From contig JAGXTN010000067.1 in assembly GCA_018333455.1 (NCBI GenBank), forward strand, positions 1 to 62,675: DNA of 62,675 nt, read 5' to 3'. The translations under genes were made by a program, and so were the position numbers. Positions 35,960 through 46,654 of the stretch are shown here, in pieces. Below the pieces are notes generated by a model. It was not told the origin of the DNA. It worked only from the letters and a program-made list of their open reading frames with translations, and searched no databases. Position 1 is the stretch's first letter, and every line of letters begins with the position of its first letter. This DNA is from Dethiobacter sp. (GTDB taxonomy: Bacteria > Bacillota > Dethiobacteria > Dethiobacterales > Dethiobacteraceae).

Positions 35960-37268
35960 AATTACTGTAGTTGGGGGAGGGCTGGCAGGCGCTGAAGCAG
36001 TTTGGCAGGCTGCCAAGTCAGGAGTCAGCGTGAAGCTGTATGAGATGCGTCCGTCACAAATGACGCCGGCACATCATAGCCCCTTCTTAGCAGAACTGGT
36101 CTGCAGCAACTCACTGCGCGCAGCGTCGCTGGAAAATGCAGTGGGCTTACTTAAAGAAGAGATGCGGCAATTTGATTCACTAATTATTGCTCAGGCCGAC
36201 AAACATGCGTTGCCGGCTGGCGGCGCATTAGCCGTGGATCGGGAAGGTTTTGCCCGCAGCGTAACAGCAGTAATTAAGAGTTTGCCGAATGTGACTTGCG
36301 TGGAAAGTGAGGTAAGAGATATTCCCGACACGATAAATGGGCCTGTGATTTTGGCTACCGGACCACTTACCTCAGAGGCGCTTGCTGAAAAAATCGGTCG
36401 GCTCACAGGGGAAGAATCACTCTGTTTTTATGATGCTGCCGCGCCGATTGTCTTGACAGAGTCTATTGACGAATCCAGGACGTTTCGGGCTTCCCGCTAC
36501 GGGAAGGGGACGGCAGATTATCTTAACTGTCCGCTGAGTCAAGAGGAATACAGGGAGTTTTACACAGCACTTATTTCTGCCAAAGTTCACCTGGGACATG
36601 GCAGTGAAGAGCAGCCTAAGTATTTTGAGGGTTGTATGCCGGTGGAAGTGATGGCTTCCCGCGGTTACGAGACATTGTTGTTTGGACCAATGAAGCCTGT
36701 CGGTCTTACCGACCCTCGGACAGGCCGTCAGCCCTATGCGGTAGTTCAATTGCGACAAGATGATGTAGCAGCTACTCTCTACAATATGGTAGGCTTTCAG
36801 ACGCGGCTTCGTTGGCCTGAGCAGCGCCGTGTCTTTCGACTGATTCCCGGGCTTGAGCAAGCTGAGTTTGCCCGTTATGGGGTAGTGCATCGCAATACTT
36901 ATATTAATTCACCTAGGGTGTTATTGCCAACTTTGCAATATAAGCAAAATAATAAGCTGTATTTTGCCGGTCAGATTACCGGTGTGGAAGGATATGTAGA
37001 ATCTGCGGCCATGGGCTTGGTGGCCGGCATAAACGCAGCCCGTCTGCTCGCGGGAGCGGAGCAGCTAACATGGCCACATGAAACGGCGCACGGCGCATTG
37101 GCCCGTTATATTACCACGGCGAACCCGACAAACTTTCAACCGATGAATGTTACTTTCGGCATTTTCCCGCCGTTGACTGCTGTTGTGGCAAAGAGAGAAA
37201 GAAAAATGATAATGGCACGGCGGGCGCTTGAGAAAATTGCGGAATGGCGTAAACTTTGGCAAAATTAA
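35952..37268 (+). CDS. trmFO: folate-dependent tRNA m5U54 methyltransferase
   Basis: A 438-residue flavoprotein that makes ribothymidine at position 54 of tRNA using methylenetetrahydrofolate. The FAD-binding motif is [14 protein letters not shown] at the start; CSNSLRA follows near residue 50, and [20 protein letters not shown] near residue 345 is the family's second flavin site. GTG 35952 gives the family's usual length, whereas an ATG at 35910 would put 14 unrelated residues in front. It overlaps the topA stop. Confidence 0.96.
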   Translation: MAEITVVGGGLAGAEAVWQAAKSGVSVKLYEMRPSQMTPAHHSPFLAELVCSNSLRAASLENAVGLLKEEMRQFDSLIIAQADKHALPAGGALAVDREGFARSVTAVIKSLPNVTCVESEVRDIPDTINGPVILATGPLTSEALAEKIGRLTGEESLCFYDAAAPIVLTESIDESRTFRASRYGKGTADYLNCPLSQEEYREFYTALISAKVHLGHGSEEQPKYFEGCMPVEVMASRGYETLLFGPMKPVGLTDPRTGRQPYAVVQLRQDDVAATLYNMVGFQTRLRWPEQRRVFRLIPGLEQAEFARYGVVHRNTYINSPRVLLPTLQYKQNNKLYFAGQITGVEGYVESAAMGLVAGINAARLLAGAEQLTWPHETAHGALARYITTANPTNFQPMNVTFGIFPPLTAVVAKRERKMIMARRALEKIAEWRKLWQN

Positions 37269-37321
37269 CTTGCAAAAGTAAACATTCTTGTGTTACTATT
37301 TTTGAAAAGGAGAAAGCATTT

Positions 37322-38224
37322 GTGATGGTTGATTTTCTGGGCAGCTTTATTGCTTATCTGCAGGTTGAGAAAAATGCTTCGCCACATACCGTCAGGAATT
37401 ATGCCGAAGACCTAGCACAGTTTTTCAGGTTTCTGGAGGCTGAAGGCCTCCCATTCCCTGCAGAGCTGGATTATTTGGCAATCAGACATTATTTGGCGTT
37501 ACTGCAGCAGCAAAGCTATGAGCGTCGCACCATTGCCCGTAAACTTTCGGCCATCCGTTCCTTTTTGCGCCACCTAAACAGGGAGGGTCACTTAACAGAT
37601 ACGTCATGGAGTATGGTATCCACTCCCCGCTTAGGTAAAAAGTTGCCTCGATTCCTTTTTGTTGAAGAAGTCTTTAGACTTTTGAGCGCGCCAGATATTG
37701 CGACGCCTGCAGGTCTGCGGGATGTGGCTATCTTGGAAGCGCTTTATGCGTCTGGTATCCGGGTGAGTGAATTGGTTTCGTTAGATCTTCATGCCATCGA
37801 TCTGAGCCAGGGTGAGTTCATTGTGATGGGTAAAGGTTCTCGCGAGCGAGTGGTGCCTTTGGGGAGTTTTGCTCGCCGCTCTGTGCAGGCTTATCTTGTT
37901 GGTGGCCGGCCGGAACTTTTGCGTCGGAACAAAAACGGCGACGGGGAAAAAGCCCTTTGGCTGAACAAATATGGAACCAGATTGTCTGACCGGGGGGTGC
38001 GTCGCTTGACAGAAAAATATATCCGCCAGGTAAGCCTGACTAAAGGAATCAGTCCGCATAGCATCCGCCATAGTTTTGCCACTCATCTGCTCAATGCGGG
38101 AGCAGACTTAAGGGCTGTTCAAGAGTTTTTAGGTCATGTGAATATATCTACAACGCAAATTTATACTCATATCACACGGGATCAGCTTAAAGAAACATAT
38201 TCTGCGGCTCATCCTAGGGCGTAA
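37322..38224 (+). CDS. xerC: tyrosine recombinase XerC (CodV)
   Basis: A 300-residue recombinase expected to resolve chromosome dimers at dif with a partner Xer protein. The N-terminal SAM-like domain covers about 1-90. Catalytic residues are visible as [10 protein letters not shown] (Arg), [12 protein letters not shown] (Lys), [12 protein letters not shown] (His, Arg), [12 protein letters not shown] (His) and the tyrosine in IYTHI. Starts at GTG 37322 or ATG 37325 are nearly equivalent, with AAAAGGAGA upstream. It sits before hslV, like codV in Bacillus. Confidence 0.95.
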   Translation: MMVDFLGSFIAYLQVEKNASPHTVRNYAEDLAQFFRFLEAEGLPFPAELDYLAIRHYLALLQQQSYERRTIARKLSAIRSFLRHLNREGHLTDTSWSMVSTPRLGKKLPRFLFVEEVFRLLSAPDIATPAGLRDVAILEALYASGIRVSELVSLDLHAIDLSQGEFIVMGKGSRERVVPLGSFARRSVQAYLVGGRPELLRRNKNGDGEKALWLNKYGTRLSDRGVRRLTEKYIRQVSLTKGISPHSIRHSFATHLLNAGADLRAVQEFLGHVNISTTQIYTHITRDQLKETYSAAHPRA

Positions 38225-38234
38225 GGAGAATAAC

Positions 38235-38765
38235 ATGTTTCATGGAACAACTATTGTGGCAGTTTTAAAAGACGGTCGTTGTGCGCTGGCGGGTGACGGG
38301 CAAGTTACACTCGGCGGCAATACGATCATGAAGCATCATGCCGTAAAAGTAAGAAGAATTTTTCAGGGTAAAGTTTTGGCCGGTTTTGCAGGCTCCGTTG
38401 CTGACTCCATCACCCTGTTTGAAAAATACGAGGAACAACTGGAAAAATATCAGGGAAATCTGCGCCGCGCAGCGGTGGAATTGGCAAAAGACTGGCGCGC
38501 CGATCGAGTGCTGAGACGGCTTGAGGCGTTGCTGGTGGTAGGTGATACAGCTAGTTTGCTTGTTGTCTCCGGTAGTGGGGAACTAATTGAGCCAGATGAC
38601 GGCGTTATTGCCATTGGTTCCGGAGGGCCGTATGCACTGGCGGCTGCTCGCGCTCTTCATCGTTTTACCGGCATGGAAGCGGGGGAAATCGCGCGCAGTG
38701 CCATGCAGGTTGCCGCTGAAATCTGTGTTTATACCAATGACAAGATTGTTCTGGAAATATTGTAG
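38235..38765 (+). CDS. hslV: ATP-dependent protease subunit HslV (CodW)
   Basis: A 176-residue proteolytic subunit of the HslUV protease. After a four-residue propeptide MFHG, the mature protein begins with TTIVAV, so threonine 5 is the predicted nucleophile. GDGQVTLG and [14 protein letters not shown] are family signatures. Bacillus CodW uses a serine instead; this one keeps the classical threonine. Eighteen bases separate it from hslU. Confidence 0.97.
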   Translation: MFHGTTIVAVLKDGRCALAGDGQVTLGGNTIMKHHAVKVRRIFQGKVLAGFAGSVADSITLFEKYEEQLEKYQGNLRRAAVELAKDWRADRVLRRLEALLVVGDTASLLVVSGSGELIEPDDGVIAIGSGGPYALAAARALHRFTGMEAGEIARSAMQVAAEICVYTNDKIVLEIL

Positions 38766-38783
38766 CTCTTCGAGGAGGAAGTC

Positions 38784-40190
38784 ATGAGCAGAGAAGAATG
38801 GACGCCGCGGCAGATAGTCGCTGAATTAGATAAATATATTGTTGGACAAAGGGATGCGAAAAAATGTGTGGCGGTAGCACTGCGCAATCGTTACCGGCGC
38901 AAACTTCTTGCCGATGATATCAGAGACGAAGTTTTTCCAAAGAATATTATTATGATCGGTCCTACCGGTGTTGGGAAAACTGAAATTGCCAGAAGGCTGG
39001 CTAAGCTGGTAAGCGCTCCATTTGTTAAAGTCGAAGCCACCAAGTTTACCGAAGTAGGTTATGTGGGTCGTGATGTGGAAACGATGATTCGCGACTTGGT
39101 TGAGACGTCCATCCGCATTGTGCAGACAGAAAAAATGGAAATTGTGGGAGAAAAGGCGCAGGCACCGGCGGCGGAAAGGCTGCTTGAACTCTTGGCTCCC
39201 AAGCCGGAGAAACAGAGAAGCGGAAGTAATCCCCTTAGTCTTCTCTTTTCATCGTCCGCAAGCGAAGCGGCAGAAGAAGACGAGCCGGAATTTAACGAAA
39301 AGATTAAGGATTACCGCATTAACAGGGAACGGCTTAAAGAACAACTGGCCGGCGGCTTGTTGGAGGATGAAACTGTCGAAATGGAAGTGGATGAAAGAGC
39401 TCCGGTCGTTGAAGTGTTTTCTGGCTCCGGGATGGAAGACATGGGCATTAATTTCCAGGATCTGATGGGCCAGTTTTTCCCGAAACGTAAAAGAATGCGC
39501 AGGCTGCCGGTGCGGCAGGCCAGAAAAATCCTCCAACAGGAAGAAGCGCAGAAGCTGATCGATATGGATGAGGTTATTACAGAAGCGGTGTCCCGGGCGG
39601 AACAGTCAGGTATCATCTTTCTGGATGAAATCGACAAGATTGCCGGTAAGGATTACCGGGGTGGGCCTGATGTCTCTCGGGAAGGGGTTCAGCGTGATAT
39701 CCTGCCCATTGTGGAAGGGTCAACGGTGACGACTAAATACGGAGCTGTTAAGACCGACTTTATTCTCTTTATTGCTGCCGGAGCCTTTCATGTGGCGAAA
39801 CCTGCCGACTTGATTCCCGAGCTACAGGGACGATTCCCTATCCGGGTAGAATTAAACAGCCTTACGGAAACAGACTTTAAGCAGATTCTGACGGAACCAG
39901 CCAATGCGTTGATCAAGCAGTATACAGCACTTTTGGAGACAGAAGGGGTGACGGTGGAATTCAGGGATGATGCCATTGGGGAAATTGCCAAGCTGGCCTG
40001 CACCCTAAACAATGAGATGGAGAACATCGGTGCTAGGCGCTTACATACAATCCTAGAGAAACTATTGGAGGAATTGTCATTTAATGCTCCCGAACTGCCT
40101 TCGCAACTTGTAAAAATCACGGCTGAGTATGTCCAAGATAAACTTAATAATATTGTCCGGAATAAAGACTTAAGCAGGTATATTTTATAA
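38784..40190 (+). CDS. hslU: HslUV protease ATPase subunit (ClpY/CodX)
   Basis: A 468-residue AAA+ unfoldase that feeds substrates to HslV. The N-terminus has [20 protein letters not shown], Walker A is GPTGVGKTE, the family pore loop is in the [10 protein letters not shown] region, the variable I domain covers about 110-240, Walker B is [12 protein letters not shown], and the C-terminal tail ends in LSRYIL, which docks into HslV. GAGGAGG precedes the ATG. Confidence 0.97.
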   Translation: MSREEWTPRQIVAELDKYIVGQRDAKKCVAVALRNRYRRKLLADDIRDEVFPKNIIMIGPTGVGKTEIARRLAKLVSAPFVKVEATKFTEVGYVGRDVETMIRDLVETSIRIVQTEKMEIVGEKAQAPAAERLLELLAPKPEKQRSGSNPLSLLFSSSASEAAEEDEPEFNEKIKDYRINRERLKEQLAGGLLEDETVEMEVDERAPVVEVFSGSGMEDMGINFQDLMGQFFPKRKRMRRLPVRQARKILQQEEAQKLIDMDEVITEAVSRAEQSGIIFLDEIDKIAGKDYRGGPDVSREGVQRDILPIVEGSTVTTKYGAVKTDFILFIAAGAFHVAKPADLIPELQGRFPIRVELNSLTETDFKQILTEPANALIKQYTALLETEGVTVEFRDDAIGEIAKLACTLNNEMENIGARRLHTILEKLLEELSFNAPELPSQLVKITAEYVQDKLNNIVRNKDLSRYIL

Positions 40191-40245
40191 AAGGCGAACC
40201 GCTTGATTGACAGCGTCTAACTTCCAAAGGAGAGGATGATAATTC

Positions 40246-41043
40246 ATGGCTATGACTTCTTTATTAGAAAAATCGCGACGGATTAATAAAATTTTGCAAA
40301 AGACTGCCGGACAGCCTGTAGATTTCAAAGAAGTGGCTGATGTATTAAAAAATGTAATCCATGCAAACATCTATATTGCGGAACGCAGCGGAAAAATTCT
40401 TGGATTTTCATTGGTGGACGAGTTTGAATGTGAACTGATGGTCAAAGAAGTGCTTCGAGACGGAGCATTTCCCGATGATTACAACGAGCTGCTGTTAAAC
40501 GTGGATGATCCCCGTGTAAATCTACGGCAAAAGTGTAATGATTGTGTTTTCTTGGAGGAAACAGACTGCCTGTTTACTAATAAAATTACGACCATAGTCC
40601 CGATTGTGGGTGGCGCCAAACGTCTGGGCACACTGCTTCTGGCTCGCTTTACCGAAGAATTTGAGCCGGAAGATTTAATTCTGGCCGAATATGGCGCAAC
40701 GGTGGTAGGAATGGAGATTCTGCGCTCCAAGGCAGAGAAAATTGAGGAGGAAGCCCGTAACAAAGCGATTGTCCAGCTGGCTATCGGTACTCTTTCTTAT
40801 TCGGAAATGGAAGCGGTTGAACACATCTTTGAGGAGTTAAATGGTGATGAGGGGCTGTTGGTAGCTAGTAAAATAGCTGACCAGTTGGGGATTACCCGCT
40901 CTGTCATCGTTAATGCACTGCGTAAATTTGAGAGTGCGGGCGTTATCGAATCTCGTTCACTAGGCATGAAAGGTACCTACATTAAAGTAAAGAACATTTA
41001 TCTGCTGGAGCAGTTGGCGCGGCGCAAAGGTGTGCGTACGTAG
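40246..41043 (+). CDS. codY: GTP- and branched-chain amino acid-sensing repressor CodY
   Basis: A 265-residue global nutrient regulator. The N-terminal GAF domain (about 1-155), preceded by [15 protein letters not shown], binds branched-chain amino acids and has a linker helix with ERS and FLVDE-like segments. The C-terminal winged helix contains [24 protein letters not shown], the DNA-reading part. Position after xerC-hslV-hslU repeats the Bacillus codVWXY operon. No convincing CodY box was seen in the window. Confidence 0.96.
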   Translation: MAMTSLLEKSRRINKILQKTAGQPVDFKEVADVLKNVIHANIYIAERSGKILGFSLVDEFECELMVKEVLRDGAFPDDYNELLLNVDDPRVNLRQKCNDCVFLEETDCLFTNKITTIVPIVGGAKRLGTLLLARFTEEFEPEDLILAEYGATVVGMEILRSKAEKIEEEARNKAIVQLAIGTLSYSEMEAVEHIFEELNGDEGLLVASKIADQLGITRSVIVNALRKFESAGVIESRSLGMKGTYIKVKNIYLLEQLARRKGVRT

Positions 41044-41193
41044 GATTAAGCAGGTAACGTTGAAGCATCTATCGTTTTGCATAAGCATAATTATAGCGCA
41101 GAGGAGTTATAATATAGCATTACAGGGTAGCGTATTTACGCGCAAGTTCTGCCCGCAAAGGGAGACGTGGGGTAGACGAAAAGGAAATATTCG

Positions 41194-41703
41194 CTGGATA
41201 AAAGGTCTTTTGTTGCCGGTTTGCTGGTGGGGAGCTTATTCATTTTGGTTCTTGTAGGAACTTTTGCGGGAGTGGCGGCTGTTCAAGGGGCTACCGTTAG
41301 TCTGGACAGCAAAGAGTTAGCTGTCATAGTTCGTGACAGGATTGTAGCTCAAGCCAAGGTAGAGATACCGAAAGTGATCGAAGGGGCAAAAGCGGAAATT
41401 CCTGCGATTGTGGAAAAGGAAATGAGAACTCGGATTGTATCCGACAGAATGGAAATCGCTGGTTTTGTCTTCCGGATGCCGGCAGAATTAATTGAACAAC
41501 TAAATAGTAAAATGCGTAAGAATGTGGAAAATGCCGCCGGGGAAATCATGGATGGGATTAACACAGACCAGTTGGCAGAAAAATTTGGAGCAGAAGCTTA
41601 TCTTTTGGTGCAGGAAGCTTTGCAGGACGAACTGGCAGGACAAACTTTCCGTGTAATGGTTTTCAATAGAATTCCTGTTCGTGTCAATGTGGAAATTAAG
41701 TAA
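41194..41703 (+). CDS. unrecognised membrane-anchored protein
   Basis: I do not recognise this protein. Residues 1-5 are charged (x-DKRS), followed by one strong hydrophobic helix (about 6-30, VAGLLVGSLFILVLVG). The rest is soluble, rich in charged residues and probably helical, with the near-repeat KVEIPKVIEGAK / KAEIPAIVEKE at about 55-75. The frame has no ATG before the hydrophobic helix. CTG at 41194 lies 8 bases after AAAAGGA and gives a proper signal anchor; TTG at 41221 would remove the charged residues and has no binding site. It sits between codY and rpsB, where Bacillus has its flagellar/chemotaxis operon. Confidence 0.6.
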   Translation: MDKRSFVAGLLVGSLFILVLVGTFAGVAAVQGATVSLDSKELAVIVRDRIVAQAKVEIPKVIEGAKAEIPAIVEKEMRTRIVSDRMEIAGFVFRMPAELIEQLNSKMRKNVENAAGEIMDGINTDQLAEKFGAEAYLLVQEALQDELAGQTFRVMVFNRIPVRVNVEIK

Positions 41704-41739
41704 ATGGAGTTTGCTAAATTCCACAATATTTATTCTGCG

Positions 41740-41768
41740 TTGCCAATTCTGACAAGCTGTGTTATACT
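41740..41768 (+). promoter_or_regulatory. promoter of rpsB-tsf
   Basis: TTGCCA (41740-41745), 17 bases, TATACT (41763-41768), leaving a leader of about 105 bases before rpsB. Confidence 0.65.
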
Positions 41769-41879
41769 ACGTTTTAGCGTTAAAAACACACGCTTCCCTG
41801 ATTGCTGTGGGTGTGCCGGATTTCCGGTACCGCAAAAAGATGATGGGAGCGGAGGAAAAACAGAGAGGAGGTGCAGGAT
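41769..41879 (+). promoter_or_regulatory. rpsB 5' leader
   Basis: The leader contains a short hairpin (CCGG-ATTT-CCGG near 41818-41829) and ends in GAGAGGAGGTG. Ribosomal S2 mRNAs in other bacteria often have autoregulatory leaders; none of the known structures could be matched by eye. Confidence 0.35.
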
Positions 41880-42626
41880 TTGCCAGTAGTTTCTATGAAG
41901 CAATTGCTTGAAGCCGGTGTCCATTTTGGTCATCAGACGCGCCGTTGGAATCCAAAAATGAAGCCCTATATTTTTACGGAGAGAAACGGAATCTATATTA
42001 TCGATCTGCAGAAAACCGTAAGAATGATTGATGATGCTTATAATCATGTCAAACAGCTTGCAGCCGATGGCGGGAAGATAATGTTTGTTGGCACAAAGAA
42101 GCAGGCGCAAGACTCAGTTCAGTCTGAGGCAGAACGTTGTGGCATGTACTATGTGAACCAGCGTTGGCTTGGTGGAATGTTAACCAATTTTAAGACTATT
42201 AGAAACCGTGTTAACCGTCTGATTGAGTTGGAGAAAATGGAAGAGGAAGGCACATTTGAGGTCCTGCCGAAAAAGGAAGTGATTAAGCTTCGCCACGAGC
42301 ATGAGAAGCTAAATAAGTTCCTTTCCGGCGTCCGCAATATGCGCAGTCTTCCTGATGCGTTATTCATCGTGGATCCTCGCAAAGAGAGGATTGCTGTTGC
42401 TGAAGCTCGCAAACTGGGGATTCCTATCGTTGCTATTGTTGATACCAATTGCGATCCGGACGAGATTGATTACTTGATCCCAGGCAATGACGATGCAATC
42501 CGGGCTGTCAAGTTGATTTCAGGACGCTTGGCAGATGCGGTGCTGGAAGGTCTTGAAGGCCGTCAGGATCACATGCCGGTAATAGATGATGTGGAAAGAG
42601 TCGCCCCGGTAATTTTAGAATCTTAA
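41880..42626 (+). CDS. rpsB: 30S ribosomal protein S2
   Basis: A 248-residue small-subunit protein that helps recruit S1 and mRNA. Conserved parts are [45 protein letters not shown] and the [20 protein letters not shown] loop. TTG 41880, giving [10 protein letters not shown], is preferred to GTG 41871 because GAGAGGAGGTG at 41863-41872 then lies at normal spacing. tsf follows after a strong terminator. Confidence 0.96.
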   Translation: MPVVSMKQLLEAGVHFGHQTRRWNPKMKPYIFTERNGIYIIDLQKTVRMIDDAYNHVKQLAADGGKIMFVGTKKQAQDSVQSEAERCGMYYVNQRWLGGMLTNFKTIRNRVNRLIELEKMEEEGTFEVLPKKEVIKLRHEHEKLNKFLSGVRNMRSLPDALFIVDPRKERIAVAEARKLGIPIVAIVDTNCDPDEIDYLIPGNDDAIRAVKLISGRLADAVLEGLEGRQDHMPVIDDVERVAPVILES

Positions 42627-42640
42627 AGGCCAGGAGAGCA

Positions 42641-42667
42641 GGCCGGGCGGTATGCCCGGCCTTTTTT
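42641..42667 (+). terminator. terminator between rpsB and tsf
   Basis: GGCCGGGC (42641-42648) pairs with GCCCGGCC (42654-42661) around a five-base loop, followed by six T. A strong hairpin here should lower tsf expression relative to rpsB, as described for other rpsB-tsf pairs. Confidence 0.85.
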
Positions 42668-42696
42668 ACAAACCCTGAAGAAATGGAGGGTAAAGA

Positions 42697-43344
42697 ATGA
42701 TTCCCGCATCGGTTGTAAAAGAGCTCCGTGAGAAGACGGGGGCAGGAATGATGGACTGTAAGAAGGCATTGAGCGAAACTAACGGTGACTTTACTAAAGC
42801 TTGTGAATACCTGCGTGAAAAAGGTTTAGCTGCTGCCGCAAAAAAATCAGGACGGATTGCTGCCGAAGGAATAGTAGAGTCATATATCCATCTTGGCGGA
42901 AAAATTGGCGTTTTGCTTGAAGTGAACTGTGAAACAGATTTTGTCGCTCGTACCGAAGAGTTCCGCACTTTTGTCAGGGACGTGGCGATGCAGGTTGCGG
43001 CCACCAATCCGCAGTTTCTTTCCCGGGATGAAGTTCAGCAGTCAGTTCTGGACAAAGAGAAAGAAATTCTAACTGCTCAGGCTCTTAATGAAGGCAAGCC
43101 TGAAAAAGTGGTGGAGAAGATTGTAGCCGGTCGCATAGAAAAATATTATGCGGAAAATTGCCTGTTGGAGCAATCATTTGTCAAGGATACTGACGTGACG
43201 ATTAATGATTTATTGAAAGAGAAGATTGCGAAAATCGGTGAAAATATCACCATCCGCCGTTTTACCCGTTATGAAATGGGTGAAGGGCTCGAAAAGAAAA
43301 CGTGTGACTTAGCGGCAGAAGTTGCCGGGATGACCAAATCGTAA
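42697..43344 (+). CDS. tsf: elongation factor Ts
   Basis: A 215-residue nucleotide-exchange factor for EF-Tu. The N-terminal UBA-like domain has [21 protein letters not shown], and the core has the TDFVAR motif that disrupts the EF-Tu nucleotide site. It is the short, single-core form common in Firmicutes. ATGGAGGG lies upstream of the ATG. Confidence 0.97.
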   Translation: MIPASVVKELREKTGAGMMDCKKALSETNGDFTKACEYLREKGLAAAAKKSGRIAAEGIVESYIHLGGKIGVLLEVNCETDFVARTEEFRTFVRDVAMQVAATNPQFLSRDEVQQSVLDKEKEILTAQALNEGKPEKVVEKIVAGRIEKYYAENCLLEQSFVKDTDVTINDLLKEKIAKIGENITIRRFTRYEMGEGLEKKTCDLAAEVAGMTKS

Positions 43345-43367
43345 GCTAGATAATTTCTTAAAACAAC

Positions 43368-43397
43368 AAAAAAAGAGCACTCTGGTGTTCTTTTTTT
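43368..43397 (+). terminator. terminator after tsf
   Basis: AAAAAAAGAGCAC (43368-43380), loop TCTG, GTGTTCTTTTTTT (43385-43397): a 13-bp stem with one G-T pair; the T tract of the right arm also pairs with the A run on the left, so it could act in both directions. Confidence 0.8.
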
Positions 43398-43432
43398 ACA
43401 GGAGATTTTAGCAGAGACGCAGAATAATCTGA

Positions 43433-44167
<735 letters not shown>

Positions 44168-44180
44168 AGGGGGAAAAACG

Positions 44181-44738
44181 ATGTCTAAGGAAGTTTACAA
44201 GGAAGTCGAGGAGCGGATGGAGAAGGCTGTGGCAGCTCTGAAACGCGATTTGTCAACTCTGCGCGCAGGCCGTGCCACACCTGCGCTTTTGGACAAGATA
44301 ACCGTGGAATATTACGGTACCACCACGGCAATCAACCAACTTGCCAATATTTCCGTACCGGAACCTCGCCTTTTGCTCATCCAACCCTGGGATAAAAAGA
44401 TTGTGGCAGAAATCGAGCGTGCTATTCTGAAGTCAGATTTAGCTCTGACGCCTAACAGTGATGGTTCGGTGATTCGTTTGGCAATTCCGCAGTTGACAGA
44501 GGAAAGACGTAAAGATTTGGTGAAAATCAGCAAAAAGAAAGCGGAAGAAGGTCGGGTTGCCATTCGTAATATTCGCCGGGATGCAAATGATGAGCTTAAG
44601 CAGCAAGAAAAGTCCAGCGAGATAACTGAAGATGAATTGCATAAAGCGCAGGATGAGATGCAGAAGCTCACAGATAAATATATTGAAGAAATGGACAAAG
44701 TTTTGTCGGCAAAAGAAAAAGAGATTATGGAGGTCTGA
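44181..44738 (+). CDS. frr: ribosome recycling factor
   Basis: A 185-residue factor that splits post-termination ribosomes together with EF-G. The tRNA-like three-helix bundle and the small beta domain are evident from [25 protein letters not shown] and [10 protein letters not shown], and the final helix [19 protein letters not shown]. It follows pyrH by 13 bases. Confidence 0.97.
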   Translation: MSKEVYKEVEERMEKAVAALKRDLSTLRAGRATPALLDKITVEYYGTTTAINQLANISVPEPRLLLIQPWDKKIVAEIERAILKSDLALTPNSDGSVIRLAIPQLTEERRKDLVKISKKKAEEGRVAIRNIRRDANDELKQQEKSSEITEDELHKAQDEMQKLTDKYIEEMDKVLSAKEKEIMEV

Positions 44739-44740
44739 GC

Positions 44741-44950
44741 ATGAGCCAAGAGGGGGGCTTCCCTGATCTCCTGGCAAATCACCTTGATGATGCTGTTCGC
44801 TTGGCGAAGGAATTAGGTCTTAGCACACGCGTGGTGATCACAGCGCCGCCAAGAGAGGCTAGTCCAGGGCCTCTGAGGGTTGTCAGGCAACGGTTGGCAG
44901 ATGATGGGCAGACGCTTGAACTGACGGTGGCGGCTGAAGTTTGGGCATAG
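44741..44950 (+). CDS. small conserved-looking protein between frr and uppS
   Basis: A 69-residue protein that I cannot name. The ATG is two bases after the frr stop and has GGAGG inside the frr end, so translational coupling is likely. The first half is helical (DLLANHLDDAVRLAKELGL); the second half is beta-rich with TAPPREASPGPLRVVRQR and TLELTVAAE, a single-strand-hairpin layout reminiscent of one PASTA-like repeat (weak inference). I recall similar short genes at this spot in other Clostridia, but that is unverified. Confidence 0.65.
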   Translation: MSQEGGFPDLLANHLDDAVRLAKELGLSTRVVITAPPREASPGPLRVVRQRLADDGQTLELTVAAEVWA

Positions 44951-45004
44951 GGGCCCGCTCCTGCGAGGGAGCTGGTTTTTAAGCAGCAAAAATGAGGTGA
45001 GTAG

Positions 45005-45772
45005 ATGCCCCGCTTTTTGCGTCGGTTGTTTAGTGATAAAGGAACTACTCATGCAAAGAAGGAAACAAGCTCAGTACCGTGTCATCTGGCAATTATCATG
45101 GATGGGAATGGCCGCTGGGCTGCGCAGCGAAAACTGCCCCGCACAGCGGGACATCAGGCAGGGATAGTTGCGCTAAGGCGCACTATTAAACATGCTAACG
45201 AAATGGGCATCAGTATTTTGACGGTTTACGCCTTTTCTACGGAAAACTGGAAACGTCCAAAGCCGGAAGTCGATTTCTTGTTGCGCTTGCCAAATGAATT
45301 TCTAAAATCAGACCTAGATAATTTGCACAAAAAAAATATTAAGGTTATGATGATTGGCTTTATGGAAGGGTTGCCGCGGCATACCCGGAATGCCGTATCC
45401 GAAGCTGTAGAAATTACAGCTAAGAATACCGGCATGGTGCTAAATTTTGCGCTTAACTATGGTAGCCGAGATGAAATTATTGCGGCTGTGCGGGCTATTA
45501 CACAAAAAGTTGCAGACGGCGAAGTAAATCCTGCGCAAATAGACGAACAAATTATCTCAAGCCATCTTTTCACTGCGGCCTTGCCCGACCCTGACCTTTT
45601 AATCCGGCCAAGCGGTGAAATCAGGCTTAGCAATTTTTTGCTTTGGCAGCTTGCTTATACAGAGCTTTGGTTTACAGAAGTTAATTGGCCGGACTTTGAC
45701 AGGGAACACCTTGAGGAAGCTATAAGCGCCTACCGTAACCGGGACAGGCGTTTCGGCGGAATAAAACTCTAG
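45005..45772 (+). CDS. uppS: undecaprenyl diphosphate synthase (cis-prenyltransferase)
   Basis: A 255-residue enzyme that extends farnesyl diphosphate with isopentenyl units to make the C55 carrier for cell-wall synthesis. Family motifs are IIMDGNGRWA, the AFSTENWKRP segment, LNFALNYGSRDEI, DPDLLIRPSGEIRLSNFLLW and ELWFTEVNWPDF. An extra 25 residues precede the core. GAGGTGAG lies before the ATG. cdsA, dxr and rseP follow in the standard envelope gene order. Confidence 0.97.
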   Translation: MPRFLRRLFSDKGTTHAKKETSSVPCHLAIIMDGNGRWAAQRKLPRTAGHQAGIVALRRTIKHANEMGISILTVYAFSTENWKRPKPEVDFLLRLPNEFLKSDLDNLHKKNIKVMMIGFMEGLPRHTRNAVSEAVEITAKNTGMVLNFALNYGSRDEIIAAVRAITQKVADGEVNPAQIDEQIISSHLFTAALPDPDLLIRPSGEIRLSNFLLWQLAYTELWFTEVNWPDFDREHLEEAISAYRNRDRRFGGIKL

Positions 45773-45793
45773 GGTGAGGGAGAAGGTGTTCAT

Positions 45794-45815
45794 GAATCGG
45801 CAATTTCGCCGATTC
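45794..45815. terminator. hairpin between uppS and cdsA
   Basis: GAATCGGC (45794-45801) and GCCGATTC (45808-45815) form a perfect 8-bp stem with a six-base loop, without a T run. It may attenuate or process the transcript between the two genes. Confidence 0.4.
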
Positions 45816-45865
45816 AAACGAGTCCGACGTCTGATTTCCGACTTCTAATAATGGGAGGGATGCTC

Positions 45866-46642
45866 TTGTTTTGGCATCGATTGGCCAGTACCCTTGTGGG
45901 TATCCCTGTAGTGCTGGCAGCCACTTGGCTAGGCGGTCTGCCGTTCTTTTTTATGGCATTATTCATTGGAATCCTAGCGTTGCGTGAATTGTACAATATA
46001 GCTCAGCTTTCCCGTCGAAGCGATAGGCTTTTTGGTTATGGAGCACATCTATTTTTGTTTTTTTCCGTCTCTGTTTTTGGAATGAGCAGTTATTTTGGCG
46101 GCCTGATTTTTATTTTCTTGGCACTAAATATTTACTGGTTACTATTTTATCCTACAGATTTCAAGAATCTGGCTATTTTATTCTGGGGAGTATTTTATGT
46201 TACCGTGCTGCTCTCCTGCATTCTCTTGTTAAGGCAAGCCCCTGACGGTTTTTTATTCGTCTCTGCCGCGTTAATTACAGTCTGGGCTTCAGATACCGGC
46301 GCTTATCTAGTGGGAATGAGTATGGGGCGGCGAAAGCTGATGCCGGCAGTCAGCCCTGCAAAATCGTTTGAGGGAGCGGTTGGCGGCGTGTTATTTGCCG
46401 CAATAGCCTTGGTGTTCATGTCACCTTCAATGGGATACAGCTTATGGCAGGCTGCCGCTTTGGGAGTAGTGCTGTCAGTGATGGGGCAGTTGGGGGATCT
46501 TGCCGAATCTGCACTGAAACGCTGGGGCAATGTGAAAGATTCCGGTAGCTTTCTGCCGGGGCACGGCGGTGTGTTAGACAGGATTGATAGTATCTTGTTC
46601 GTCATCCCGGTCGCTTATTGTTTATTTGTCATTCTTTTCTAA
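45866..46642 (+). CDS. cdsA: phosphatidate cytidylyltransferase
   Basis: A 258-residue membrane enzyme that makes CDP-diacylglycerol from phosphatidic acid and CTP, the branch point for phospholipids. About seven hydrophobic helices are seen. The C-terminal signature is represented by SDTGAYLVGMSMGRRKLMP and SPAKSFEGAVGG, with VKDSGSFLPGHGGVLDRIDS near the end. TTG 45866 (MFWHRLASTLVGIPVV) is favoured: GGGAGGG lies 6 bases before it, while ATG 45851 and ATG 45860 have no site. Confidence 0.93.
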   Translation: MFWHRLASTLVGIPVVLAATWLGGLPFFFMALFIGILALRELYNIAQLSRRSDRLFGYGAHLFLFFSVSVFGMSSYFGGLIFIFLALNIYWLLFYPTDFKNLAILFWGVFYVTVLLSCILLLRQAPDGFLFVSAALITVWASDTGAYLVGMSMGRRKLMPAVSPAKSFEGAVGGVLFAAIALVFMSPSMGYSLWQAAALGVVLSVMGQLGDLAESALKRWGNVKDSGSFLPGHGGVLDRIDSILFVIPVAYCLFVILF

Positions 46643-46654
46643 GGGGTAACCAGC

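Noticed and set aside
37322-38224. Phage or integron integrase
   Set aside because: The tyrosine recombinase sits in the conserved topA-trmFO-xerC-hslV order and has XerC length, so it is the chromosomal recombinase.
40207-40212. TTGACA before codY as a promoter
   Set aside because: No -10 hexamer occurs at 16-18 bases; the spaced position is occupied by the ribosome-binding site.
41030-41257. 75-residue frame after codY
   Set aside because: It has no ribosome-binding site, an odd composition, and overlaps the more plausible membrane-anchored gene in another frame.
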